64,000 nucleotides of DNA from Apricaphanius iberus (lineage: Eukaryota > Chordata > Actinopteri > Cyprinodontiformes > Aphaniidae): contig JAPXFQ010000189.1 in NCBI GenBank assembly GCA_028564705.1, forward strand, positions 1,267,501-1,331,500, given 5' to 3'. A model generated the notes under the pieces. That model did not search any database, was not told the origin of the DNA, and worked only from the letters and a program-made list of their open reading frames with translations. Both the position numbers and the translations under genes were made by a program. Shown one piece after another: positions 43,694 through 55,581 of the stretch. Numbering within the stretch: position 1 is the stretch's first letter; each line of letters begins with the position of its first letter.

Positions 43694-44999
43694 ATTTTTT
43701 TTTTCCAAAGGCCAATAAGAACCACAAAAGAAGACAAACCTACAACCATATTATATCATCAGCTTGGATACTGATAAGCAGAAACATGTATTGTGACAAT
43801 CCTCAGAACATTAAATGAAATACAGAGAACAAACATTACAGGTTGTAAAACAGGTAAGATTAATTTACAGCTGAAACATAAGAACTAAAAGAAGAACTAA
43901 AAACCAACAGTTTGTTTTGGTCCTGAAGTATAATTCATGTTAATTCAACGAAAAAAAACCAAACAAACCTTAAAAAAAAACTCTGCAATCTTAAATAAAT
44001 ACTAACAGAATCACTTGTAAGGAAAGCAAAATCACTATACATGACTTCCATTTATATGTTAGTACATATACATACATACATATACAGAAGATATAAGTTT
44101 GCACAAAGAAAGTTAAGAAGTCCAAAGATCTGATTTATGATGTTTGTTTCGGAAGGTAAAAGTATTAAATATGGAAGTATTTGTAAAGGTTACAGTAAAT
44201 CTTTCTAAAAAATAGTCACCAATTTGTTCTTGAATACAAGCAGCCTTCTTTATAAAAAAAAACAAAAAAAACAATTAAATGTTTTTTTTTATCGTATAAA
44301 GAAAATTGTGGCATAAACTGTCTTCCAAAAAACTATTTCTGGCTTTGCAGAACCTTTTACAGGAGGAGCGCTAATTATCTTATCTGTAGGCTCTATCTTC
44401 TGCTTCGTAAAAACGGCCGACCCTTTAAGTCACAGAAGCGCTCACATTCTACAGTATGCATGTCCAACATTGTTAAAATAGTCTGAGGGCTTGTAGTTCT
44501 GACTGCGACTGTTGCAAGCATGCATGCATATGCAGAACTCTCTCCAAACACATGAAAAACACTTATGAAGAATGGTACCATTTGTATTTCCTTCAAGTTC
44601 CAAGACAAGGTGGCTGCAAATTTACATTGAGGATGACAAGAAAAGTTTATCCATCAAAAAAAAAAAAAAAAAATCTACACCACTGTCGTCCCAAGAGACG
44701 GTTAAAAAAAGAAAACAAAGAAAGAGAGCCTAAGTACAAACGAAGAGAGACAAGAAAAAGAAAGGAAAGTGTAAAGTGAAGAAAAGTAACAAAAAAATAA
44801 GGAAAAAAGGAAAGTCAAATGGAAAAAAGCTCCCTGTCAGGCTTAGGAAAGTGTGATTCATGGGTACCATTTGTCCTAATTACAGCAGAACAATGCTTTT
44901 GTCGCTATTAATCACGCATATGTGTGTGTGTGTTTATATTTGTGCTGAGAAGAAAGAAAGATCGGAGGGAGTGTTTGTATATAGGGTGTACGGTGGAGA
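43694..44999 (-). other. vti1a: Probable vti1a 3' UTR and downstream flank
   Basis: This DNA lies immediately 3' of the stop codon of the minus-strand terminal exon, so at least its right part should be 3' UTR. From 44830 to 44656 the mRNA-sense strand is a long pyrimidine-rich tract ending in an 18-base T run (A run on plus at 44656-44673). Just after the stop, 44825-44925 is complex and could be conserved UTR. I could not choose a polyadenylation site, so the UTR end is unknown. Confidence 0.45.
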
Positions 45000-45093
45000 T
45001 CAGTGGTTTCGCAGATTTAAATAGATGGCCAAGATGATGGTAAGAAGGATGATGCCTCCGAGGACGAAGACCAGGATGCGATTCTGGATGATC
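45000..45093 (-). CDS. vti1a: Vti1a, terminal coding exon (C-terminal membrane anchor)
   Basis: On the minus strand a strong acceptor, TTTTTCCTTTGCAG (45107-45094), precedes a single base completing a split codon, then 30 codons and a TGA at 45002-45000. The peptide begins IIQNRIL and has a hydrophobic run of about 20 residues (VFVLGGIILLTIILAIY) and a short polar end LNLRNH. Vertebrate Vti1a ends in the same way: IIQNRILLVILG…, a tail anchor and a short basic tail ending in His. Vti1a is a Qb-SNARE acting in trans-Golgi and endosomal fusion; this exon provides its tail anchor. Earlier exons, including the SNARE helix, would lie beyond the right edge. Identification rests on a short peptide, but splice site, motif and stop agree. 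Confidence 0.85.
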
Positions 45094-45825
45094 CTGCAAA
45101 GGAAAAAGACAGTGCAGTTAATGCAGTGTCAACACAGAACAGTAAACATGTAAAACAGTCACATGTTTATGTGCAAATTAAATGACCAGCAATCAACTGG
45201 AGGCTTACTGTGTTTAATAGTTACCATGAGGTCTGGATATAAGGTATTTATCACTGTGTTCACTGTGAGAGCATTAAAACTTGCATAGTGCTGAATAAAA
45301 AGTTGGGGGAGAAAAAAAGAAATCTGATGTGTTTACTTCTGTGTAGTGTCTGTAAAAAAAGGCCATACTAATGTGTGTACACTTCTAAAACAGAGCAAAA
45401 CACTTATAAACAAATGTGACGGATCAGTATATACACACTGCAAACTGGCTCTAAAACTTTATTTGCACAGTAAAGTGGAAAAAGTGGCTCAGGAGTTTCC
45501 TGGAGGTAATAAAAGTCGCTGAGTTACTGAAGGAATTCACCATAAAACAACTCAGTCTTCTGCCCACCAAAACTGAGGTGGCTCTGAACCAACAGAACAC
45601 AACCAGAGAGCAGAAAACAGAAACATGCCGAATCTGAGAAACAGTTTTATTATCCGAGTGAAATTAAAACATTTGCTTTGTTTTTCTTCTGACATTTGAA
45701 CAAAGTCAGAGGAGCTCTTTCTCCAAAAATAAAACACAATTGCCTTCAAAGAAAAAAAAAACAAACAGATTTACATCCAACGCACATTTATGAAATAAAT
45801 AAATTGCTTGAATACATCTATTCTG
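45094..45825 (-). other. vti1a: vti1a last intron, 3' part
   Basis: Intronic by inference from the exon at 45000-45093. No repeat or exon is recognised. The acceptor's pyrimidine tract is at 45098-45112. Confidence 0.5.
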
Positions 45826-45829
45826 TGTT

Positions 45830-46040
45830 GATTTGATAGAGATTAGCCAATAGGCCCATGTTAACTCTGGAGGGGCTGACGACATAAAAAACAAAGGTCA
45901 ACTGTTAGTCAATCCCTCCCTACATTAAACCATTGTGGAAGTCTAACGAACCCTGCACGTCACTCTGAACACATCCTCCCAATGCTGACACATGGTGGTG
46001 GAAGCGTCATGATGTGGGAGTGGACGTTTTTTTTATGAAA
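45830..46040 (+). mobile_element. Tc1-like transposon fragment
   Basis: 'gagattagccaataggccca' with 'tgttaactctggaggggct' (45839-45877), then 'ccctgcacgtcactctgaac' with 'acatcctccc', and 'catggtggtggaagcgtcat' at 45991-46010 follow the Tc1 transposase in order with the intervening parts deleted. It lies inside the presumed vti1a intron, antisense to it. There are no terminal repeats. Confidence 0.72.
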
Positions 46041-47245
46041 CATTTTGCAATCGGGTTTTGTTCATTTCGAAATTATATCTTGCTTTGTGCTGTTTGACTG
46101 TAAAATGACCAAGGCTCTCTGTTTGTCTCAGGCTGTAATAAAAAAAAAGTAGTTTTATATGGTGGACCCCATCAAGTTGATCCAAATTATTAGTGGAATA
46201 TTTGCCTATTCATTTTTTTCCCCATAGGGCATACTTGGAAAAAAATGCTTTCCACTGTGCGTAGTAATGCATATTGTGGTTTATTTGGTGTCTGAACTAT
46301 TAATAAATGCTGTTATAAGCAGTAATAGACAAGGTCTCCTGCATTCAGAGCTTTTGACAGTGGACCCTAAACCCTGTGAATAGTAGTACCCACTTTATAC
46401 AGGTAAAACCTGGATTTGTGATGTCTTAAAGTAGAGATAAAGTGCTACTGTAAACGCCATAAAAAACTAATTTTCAGAAAGTGAGATTTTTCTCTCTCAG
46501 ATAAAAAGGAATAATGACAAAAGTCTGAAAACAAAAACCTTTTCCATAATCAATATTTTGAATGTGGATCATAAAACAGTCAGTGCTTTTCCATACTTTT
46601 TAGGACCCTGCAAGAAACTCTGGTAGGACTGCACACTCATGCTCAGACAAACACTCACACAAACACATTCCCAACCCTCCGCTGCTTCTGACAAATGAGA
46701 GAATTATCACATTTGCTGACTTGTGGAGGGATAGGGGAGAGGCCGTGCAGGGGGGGCACTGTCCACTTCTCTAAGCACGAGATGAATAGCCCATGTCGCA
46801 GCCATTTATCACCATGGAGGGTAGAGGAGGGGCTGGCTGGCTGGTTACTCACTCATCCTGCTACCCTCAAAAGTCCAACTCTGAGCTTGGGGCCTTCTAC
46901 ACTCCACCAGCTCAGACTTACAATAGATTAAGCAAACCACTTAGTTTAAAGCCTTTACTGTGGAGCAAAGGATCTTTTAAGCAGAATGCTGCTGCTCCCC
47001 TCATCCTGATCAATGAATAAATAAAGAAAACCCAATCACCTTGAGCTGTTTATTGAAATAAGACACCAAAAAGAGATCCCAAATTATGTTTGAGGTATAG
47101 TAGGGACTTAGAGGCAGTTTTCTATTCATATGAAGCCATTTTTTAAAAAATGCAGCTATTACAATGTTTTTTTTCCTGCTCACAAAAAGAAACAGTGAAT
47201 GAATCCTAAGTTGCAGTGACAAATGAATTGGTAATCGAGAAGTTT
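46041..47245. other. Unannotated intronic DNA
   Basis: No exon or transposon recognised. Sequence at 46690-46930 is GC-richer with overlapping chance frames on both strands. Confidence 0.45.
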
Positions 47246-47249
47246 TAAT

Positions 47250-47440
47250 GAGAAAACCCCACTCCAGTGTTTAGATGAGGCTGGTGAGATTGCCTGAAAG
47301 CAGCTGGGGAGGAGATCCCACTGAAGCCCTCATCAGAGCATACTTAGCAAGGCCACGTCTCTCCCCATTAATTGACATTCATTATTTAGAATGATTATTT
47401 ATCCAAGCCAAATACCCCGAGGGGCATGTGTCTTGTATGT
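47250..47440. promoter_or_regulatory. Candidate conserved non-coding element
   Basis: Complex, non-repeat sequence with 'ccattaattgacattcatta' at 47365-47384 and 'tttatccaagccaaatacc'. TAATTGA and ATTA cores are dense. It is a plausible intronic enhancer by texture. Conservation was not checked. Confidence 0.33.
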
Positions 47441-50400
47441 ACATAAGTGTGTGCGTGCGTGTGAATGCTTTGTGAGAAGCCAGCTTGCTTTGTAGTGTTT
47501 TTTTTTTTTTTTAAAGGAGGGTGACTAAAAGAATACTGTGGAAAAAGGAAAAAGAATGTACAGGAAGTTAGTTTGATCCATTCTGATGAGGAGGCAGCGT
47601 GCTAATAAACCAGCATTTATTAGAGGAGTATCATTTGGCAGCAAAAAAAAAACACAGAAAAACTTCAAAAAGCTAAGTGTTCAAAGCTGTACTGAATATG
47701 ATAGGGCTGGAATTTATTTAATTATTAATTTCTGTCCCAGGGGTATTAAAAAAAATACCCATAAACACACATTTTGACTTAAGGAGTCTCTGTGCAGAGC
47801 AGGAACATCTGTTTACAGATACAAAGCAGAAAACAAAAACCATGTAAACATCAACAATTAAAGATTTTCCCACTGAGGGAAGGTAAAATTGCAAACACAA
47901 CCCCCATATATAAACACCTAAAATGGACAATGAAAACTGAACAAAAAGACCCCAAAATATATATAAGATATATTTTTTTTATACCCCAAACACCAACATA
48001 TCTAATTAGAGAACAGAGGAATTTAATTGTATCGGTCTTAAGAAAGATTCGATTGCAGAGCTTCCTTTCAGAGCTTCTTTTAGCAAGTTTATGAACTGAC
48101 TGAAAAAAAGTGACAAGAGACTAAGGCATATACAGAACAGTGCATGCCTAAACAGCAAATATACTTTGGGTTTAATATGGGATAATGCAGCCCAGCTTAC
48201 CTTCAAAAATAGCTTGCTTATCCCAAAAGGAAACTAAAAGTTGTAACTCATATCATCCAGTAGGTAAGACGGATGTCTTGAAGCAGTCAGTCTTGCAGTG
48301 AATCTGACTAACCCTCTGACTCAAAGCTACTGCTGTATGGCAGTGTCATGACTGTAACGACATGCTAACCGCTCAATATCCAGAAAGCAAAGGTGATATT
48401 TTGCAGCAACATGACTTGGGTGACATCGGTTGTTGGCAAGCACTGCTCATCCCCCTCATTTGCTTTTGCCAATTCTCTTTGCCGCTTCTCTATGGCTAGA
48501 AAGTCATGCAGATAGACGTTGGAGTAGGGGATATGAATCCTTGCCCATTATGATCAATGGAGAGAAGATTTGAACTTTCTCCTTCTCTATCCACATTTAT
48601 GAACCCTTCTTCTCAAGTCAGCTTGGGGGTCGTGGTTCAGGTATCTTGAGCTTTGGGGATGCCAATCAGCTCCCAGATGTAACAAAAAAAACCCCCATCT
48701 TCTTGCAACAAGCGTTACTCCAACATTTTGCTACCATAACAAGCACAATTCTTAACCTGAACTGGCAAAAACCATTGTCCTTTCACAAGCAATTACAGTG
48801 TAGGAATGCTTGCTACCTCATGAGTAATTGGTTAACGAAAATACTACTTATTTACCATCTTGCCTTTAAGAGGAAATTAATCTGTAGGTATTAGAATCAT
48901 GGTCACTGCACCTAGATTATATGCTTAATAAATAAATATTTAAAGTTTTCTTAAATTTTCTCAAAGAGAAATAACTCAAATTAAACTTGCACAACAAATA
49001 CATAAAGGTTCCCTTTAAATCCTCCCTAAAAAGGAATTAAAAAGAAAAAAAAAAACACCCCAAAAAACTGGGAGGTGAACACAGCTTTCCTCTACTGTAT
49101 AGTTGATCCTGTCCTGACACGTGGCCAGACAGAACAGAACTTATCAAACCGGATCCATCCTCCAGTTTTGACACTTGACATAAAGGCAGAGGGTGAGGAG
49201 AATGTGCGTGTCTGTGTGGGGGCGGGGGAGACGCAGAATTCAGGATGTGTGACTGGTGCAAAGGGTGCACATACAAAAGGGTGAAGATGTGCATACTGAC
49301 CCACATCTACTCAGATCCCTACGAAGATACACAGCCACTGACAAGTTGTGGTTTGGTAGAAACCAAATCACAACCCATAAAGTTATGCATTATTTAGCTT
49401 CCGAAGCATGCTCTCCAGATCAGTGAGGTGATAACACAAAAATGTGCATTGAATTGTTCTGGCAAATGCAGTTAAATGGATTTAAAATGGCTTTTTGTTG
49501 GATAAAGTTGAACTATTGAAAGCCTTTGTCATCGAGTCCAATCAAAATTGACAATTTAAACACAACACATCACAGGGTCAAATAGTGCATTTTGATTAGA
49601 TTAATCGAAATGTTACTTTCAAGACACCACCAACAAAAGCTTGTTGAACAACACTTTAAAAAATAAAGGCATTGATATTTTTTATGTGAGCAGGACAAAA
49701 CAATGTACATGACCAATGTGTCTAATAAATAACTACTTCTGTGAAACTGGTTTCAACCATTTTATATTTCACAAAATTAAAATCAAAATCACACGTCATC
49801 TCAAGATGTCATTTTAAGCATAAATAACTAAACAAACTTTTAAATTATCTTTTATCTACTTCTTGGAGATAGATGTTTTATATATGATAAAAAGACATTT
49901 GTCATCTCTATATTTTAACCATTTGATGCTTCAGACTACATCATTAAAAAAAAGCAATCGTGATGATGAGGGAATAAGGGAAACCCACCTGTTCTCTTTG
50001 GCTACGGAACCAAGATAAGTTGATAAATCCTCATGTCAGTATCCTGTTTTCTTGTTTCTATATTTATTTTTACTCTATTCAGTTTTTAAAGGATTTTATT
50101 TGCTATTTTTAATTAATAAAATTTTATTCTAATGTTTATTCATTTTTTATAATGTGGGCAATTTATTTTTGTAAATACTTGATAAGAAGGCCTTTAGCGA
50201 GGAGAAAATATTTCAAATTACTAAATATCCAACTCTTTATAACAGTACTAGTCTTACACTGAAATATTTGCTCAGAAAACCTAATCTATATAAGGAGTTT
50301 AACTAAATGTATAAGTTAATTAATTAATTTAACTTTTCAATAGTATTTAAATTTATTAAATATGACTGTATATAATGTTGATGACCTCCCAACAAATTTA

Positions 50401-50555
50401 TAGGATCTCGGACTGAGAGAGCAAAGCAGTAACTGTAAAGTTTCAGCCAATAAGAGTCCAGAATCATGGCTATCCTATTGGCTCCAGAGATTGCTCCTCT
50501 GCAGGTAACCAGAGAGGAAACACCTCACTTGATGGAAATGCAATGTGTAGAGATG
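47441..50555. other. Unannotated intronic DNA
   Basis: AT-rich sequence with short A and T runs and a short TG stretch near 47450. No exon of vti1a is found in this interval. The frames near 49037-49306 overlap on both strands in three frames and have no domain. Confidence 0.45.
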
Positions 50556-50760
50556 GACACAGACAGTGGAAATAATCAGTGAAAGGAAAAAGCAAAGGGA
50601 TGGACAACAAAGAAGCTGGAAGTGGAAAAAACAAGAAAGAGCAAAGGGGCAAAAACAGAGAGGTGGAGAGAGTGAGGGGAGAAACATAGAATCGAAGATT
50701 TGGGGGGAAAAAAGGAGGAAAAGAGAGAAAGGTCCGTTTATCCGCGGAGGCAAAGCTGGA
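50556..50760 (+). repeat. Purine-rich low-complexity tract
   Basis: Roughly 200 bases are strongly biased to A and G on the plus strand, including GGGGGGAAAAAAGGAGGAAA at 50702-50721. It yields the Lys/Glu/Arg-rich start of the 212-codon frame at 50566-51204, the longest frame in the window, which is therefore not a gene. Such tracts can form triplex DNA. Confidence 0.65.
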
Positions 50761-51995
50761 GGAGAGGATCCTCCGAGACAGATGAAAATAATGAGGACTT
50801 TTCTGTCAGGAAAGATTTACAAAATCGTACCAGTGTTATTAAAATTTAAAATCTCCCTTTTTTTCCTCCCCTTTTCTCCATTCCCATCCTCTTCCTCCCT
50901 CCCTTCCTCCCTTCGCCTGTTTTTTCCCCCCTTTTTCAGCAGCACAGCCTTATTACCAGCTTTAATGAGCACCGGGATACACCTCAGCTGTGTGTGTGTG
51001 TGTGTTTGGGTCCAAGTCCCTGGTGCCAGCTCCACCAGCACCCCAGATTCCCCAGCTCCTAAAATGACACACATATGTGTACACACAGAAAACACACAAG
51101 GGTGGGCACACAGTACGCTTGTACAGACTGCTTTTGATGGCTCTCGCAGGCGGCTGGACATGCACAAAAAAACACACACACATAATTTTCAGATAGATAG
51201 ATAACACCCCTACCCCAAAACAAAAACAATAGCGGCGAGACAGACATAAGCAGATAGGCCCAACACACCTTCAAACATGCACAGACACACACACACGCAC
51301 ACACACTAGGAGCAAACTTAGCAGCCGAGAAGCATCTCTCAGGCCCTCCCTTATCTGTCCTCTTTCAACAAGTAGACCAATAAAATAAAAATCAATGGCT
51401 GTCTGAGCCATTCTGGCTCTCCTCCTTGCAAACCCTGGGAATATACAGCATGGAACACTAGGAGGAGGAGGAGCACGGAGAAGGAGGAGGAGGAGGGGAG
51501 AAATGGGAAAAGGAGGCAAGGATCAATGTGTTCACAAATGGTTTGAGTGATGGACACAGAGGTGGAGCACTGGTGGGGGTAAGCCTCAGTGATGCCCCGA
51601 CTTGTTAAAACGAAACTAATTCAAATAAATGTTTCATTGTAGAAGCACACGTGCTCCCTAATATTCACAAACCGACTCCCTTTGTCTGAGGCTTCCACAC
51701 ACTCTCAAACACACACACAACATAAAACCACATTCTGAAATATGATGAAACAAAGGGGTTGATGCATGGACCTACAATCACCCCGGTTAGAAAGAAGAAT
51801 GTGCATTTGATTACATTTGAAACAAGCGAACGGAACGAGAAACAACGAAGCTGAAGAGTACAGAAGAGTTGGATCAAGTTAATTTTACCGAGCAGAGATA
51901 ATAACTTGACCCGTTTGTAAGAGAGATCTGATCCTGCCATGTATGCTCAGCCTACTGCCCCCAAGGGGCTGTTAAAGATAAATGGTGATTTAAAA
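50761..51995. other. Unannotated intronic DNA with short CA/TG stretches
   Basis: A complex block at 50740-50850 is a weak regulatory candidate. TG repeats (50989-51005) and CA repeats (about 51285-51306) and a GGA-rich patch (51459-51500) explain the overlapping frames. No exon is visible. Confidence 0.45.
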
Positions 51996-51996
51996 A

Positions 51997-52043
51997 ACAC
52001 ACACAGACAGATACACACACGCACGCACACACACACACACACA
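51997..52043 (+). repeat. (CA)n microsatellite, interrupted
   Basis: AC units with ACAGACAGAT and ACGC interruptions over about 47 bases. Confidence 0.9.
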
Positions 52044-54782
52044 AGTAGGTCTTTAATTGGATGCTGTTTACTGTAATTATTTAAAGAAGACCCCAACACC
52101 ATGTAATTCCCCAAAGAAAAACAACATTTAAGAGCCTGCCCACATCAACACTTACATACCAACTGTACAGTAAATATAGAGACTATTGGATCTTATAATA
52201 CACATATTTGCAGCTGTGTGATAACTTTAAATGATCTTTTTAAGAAGATTTTTTTTAAAAATATGTTACTATATGAACAATGAAGAAATATCGAACATTT
52301 AATGGATTAAAAATAAGTAAATAAATAAATAAACCGTAGTGCTGAAATGCTTTCCTAATTTGAGGTGGGTCAATCCAACTTTTGTGCATATCTGATGTCT
52401 GTTTTTTGTACAGCTCTAAACTAGTTATTCTTACTTACTTGACTTCTCTTTAAGGACTATAATTTAAAGTTTGTAAAGGTTTTGCGCCCTCACTGGTGTA
52501 AGTGGACCTGGAAAACAGAACCAAATCTGTTTTGAACATGTCCCCAAGTTAACCTTTTAAACAGTCTGTAACATCTGATATTAGTTACTGGTGCAGTTAG
52601 CAAGGCTAGCCTCACTTTAACAAAAGTATCTACGTGTATAGAATATATATGAGTATCTTAAATCGGACATTTCAAAATCTATCATGTTCACTGACTGAGG
52701 TAGGAATAACAGAAAGATAAAACAGTTACTTTGCAGTGCTTTCTTCAGCCTTAGTTATCTGCTGAAAAACTAGCTCTCACTTGCAAAATACAGTTGCCTT
52801 TCAAACAGCTTGTTAAAACCTTTATTATTTCTTTGCTTCCTCTGCCTTAATATTTTAACATGTCACAGAGAGTAAAAAAACAATAAAACCATGGCAGTCC
52901 ACTTCCTTCAGTAACATCATCCAAACCAAATAGGGTTACTTTGACTGCAGCCTGATCGAGTTTATAGGATAAATCTTGTATTTTTCCACCTCAGATCAGC
53001 CAGCAATTAGTCAGGACCAATTGTGTTAAAACAGGTATTATTTATTTATTTTTTATTTCTAAGAACTAAAACTACTAGGCCAATTTTTTTTTTACACACA
53101 TCGTCATTGAGAATAATTTTGTGTATGTAAAACAGTAACTGTAAAAACTTACTTTAAGGGATTTATGAAGTAAAATGGGAGAAAACAGAAATATATAGAA
53201 CAATAAATTGTGAATACACAAGTATTGAGTAACTTTTACAGGGAGAGGGAAATATCCAATATAGCTAAAAATTTATGCAAGCATCTTAGAAATTAAGTTG
53301 TAAAAATCCTGCACAGAAAGTAGTATTTCTCTAATGAAAGCAAAGCAAATAAGTTACATAGGTGTAAAATATAAAATGTTTCTATTCTGACAGTTCATGA
53401 TCATTTCTGACCAAATTTTAGGGAAATAACAAGAATGCCAGGTTACGAATACAAGCATATAACTGGTAGAACTGGCATTATTGGTCAGGTTTTAATAAGG
53501 AAGCCATGGCCTAATTCTTTCGTTGCCGGTTTCCCACTTTTCATCCCTTCCTTCCAACTAAAGGAAGGAAAATAGCACCAGAGCTTTAGCAGTTCATCCA
53601 TTTTTTATTTGGCTGCTAACAACCATGGCCAGCAGCAGCAGTATCAGCAGCAGTACAAGGCTAGACTGGGATTCAGTAGTCTGCTGGAAAAGTAGTGCGG
53701 GGAGGAAGGGAAACGGGGGCATAAAAAGAAAGTTAGCAGAAAGAAGGTGTAAATTTTGTGTGGGAAGTGACAATGTATATGCAAAGGATGACAAGGGATT
53801 AAAAGAGGAAAAAAGTGAGGAAATTCAATTGGGTGAAAGAGGAAGAGGGAATATGTTGCAACTGTTTCTGGAATTTTTAAGAACTTTTCTTGCCAGCAGC
53901 AATTTTGTGTTGCTGCTGCAACTTCTCCTCATTCTGGTCTCGGTGCAGGTGGCTTTCAAAGCTCCATACCCATACAGATCACTCCCATGACAGCTAACCT
54001 TTCTGAACCCTCACCTACTTCTGTCTTTTCTCTGCTGGTGCTCAGTTGTCTCATCTTTATGTCCCCTCTCTCACACCTTCTGCTTATTTTCTGTTGTTTC
54101 AACAGAAAGCCCTTCTTGGTCTACCTTCTCTAATTTTTCTCCTTGGCTGTCTGATGATAACAGCAGGTATGTTAAGAGGGTTTGTACTTTATGAAGGCAT
54201 ACAATATTGATTAACTGTCATTTTTTAGCACACAGCTTCCTGAAATACGACTGTGTAGCATCTTTGTTAGTAGGAGGAAAGTAGTCTCTATTTTCAGCAA
54301 GGCAGTTTCATTATCCTTAATCGGTAAGATGCTCATTAAGAACATGAGTTCTGCCGTCTGGTGGTCATCTTTGAAAGTAGGTCCGATTTAATGATTCCAA
54401 TTTAGACCAATTCCAATTTTTGTTTTCCGGACTATAGATCAGAAAACCAGTCTTGCTGAAGGATCCTTGTCAGACGTAGAAGTTTTGAATTAAACAAAGA
54501 GAAGGCCTGAAAGCACTATTGCAATTGACTGGATTTTTTAAGCAAAAACTTTATTAAACTACATGCGGTTGGCTATAACAAAGTATTAGTGCTATTGTGG
54601 GTAAAAATAATAATAATAATAAAACAGATCACAAACAATAGGATTTTCACAAAAAAAAAAAACCCCAAAAAACCCTGAGATTAAATGCATATATTTACAA
54701 GAAAAAATTTGGATATTGTCTGATCTTGAAAAGTTGTGAATATCAAGGAAAACTGTACAGTTTCTGATGATTAAAGGCATGA
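52044..54782. other. Unannotated intronic DNA
   Basis: AT-rich DNA with no recognised exon or transposon. The 121-codon frame at 53625-53990 begins in AGC-rich sequence (poly-Ser) and has no domain. Short AAAT (52313-52333) and AAT (54606-54621) repeats are present. Confidence 0.45.
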
Positions 54783-54824
54783 ATTATTATTATTATTATT
54801 AATGTTATAATTATTATTATTATT
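54783..54824 (+). repeat. (ATT)n microsatellite
   Basis: Two ATT blocks separated by 'aatgttata'. They directly abut the TIR element to the right, and the same repeat resumes on its far side at 55582, so the element inserted into this microsatellite. Confidence 0.9.
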
Positions 54825-55581
54825 GAGGGCTGTCAGATGATTAAACATTTTAATCTAATTAATCACAGGATAGCTGTGAGCACATTCCCCAATATGACAA
54901 AAAAACAAAAACAAAGTAAAAATTTCGTTGTAAAATGACAAATCCGGATGACTTTCCTCTTTTTTTTATTATATATTTAAATGATATCTATTTCTTCTGC
55001 GCTTAATTGTTTCCACACAGCTGCTGATACAGGTTTGGATGGTATATATTTGAGGATGGACATGAATGTAGGCTATGTGTGGTCTCCTATAGAAGTAATA
55101 AATACACTAAGGTAGAGCTAACCAAAATATATAAATAAACTTAACATCTTAATATCACCAGTATGTGTTACACATCACGTGAATCAAATGTAATACAGAC
55201 TTAGTAATCAAATGTCACAATTTGCCATTTACTTATAAGTAATCCCTTAGCAGATAAAACTCCCCGGTCTATTCTATGTTAACATCACGAAATTTTCTTC
55301 TTATTGTGAAGGTCTACAGAGCTACTTCCGCTAATGAGTTAATTTATGTCCGAAAACCAGTCAGTACGTCAATAATATAAACTCACATGTCAATTACGCA
55401 AGCACACACACACGCTGCTGCACAACAATCCGGAATTTGGCTGGTTAGGAAGAAGAGCTGATGTGGTACAGACTGAATTATAAGATAAAGAGGGTGGAAT
55501 GCTGTGAATGCGTAAAAAAAAGGATCCATATAATTCTAGGAATTAATCGACCCACGTTAACGTGTTAATTTTGATAGCCCT
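54825..55581. mobile_element. hAT-like non-autonomous element with AGGGCTGTCA ends
   Basis: The left end AGGGCTGTCAGATGATTAAA and the complement of the right end AGGGCTATCAAAATTAACAC are inverted. Subterminal 'taatctaattaatcac' and 'ttaatcgacccacgttaacg' are typical of a widespread vertebrate non-autonomous DNA element. No transposase is present. The target duplication cannot be resolved because both flanks are ATT repeats. hAT assignment is from recall of the family. Confidence 0.65.

Noticed and set aside
49381..49430. Minus-strand peptide TDLESMLRKLNNA ending in a stop, considered as an alternative vti1a last exon
   Set aside because: There is no usable AG acceptor with a pyrimidine tract directly upstream, and no resemblance to known Vti1a C-termini. 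Probably chance.
50566..51204. 212-codon plus-strand frame, the longest in the window
   Set aside because: The first part is a Lys/Glu/Arg-rich reading of a purine tract and the later part reads C-rich and TG-repeat DNA. There is no domain, and a 120-codon frame overlaps on the other strand.
53625..53990. 121-codon frame with a hydrophobic C-terminal run
   Set aside because: It begins in AGC-repeat poly-Ser sequence and has no signal peptide, family match or splice sites. A chance hydrophobic stretch is the simpler reading.
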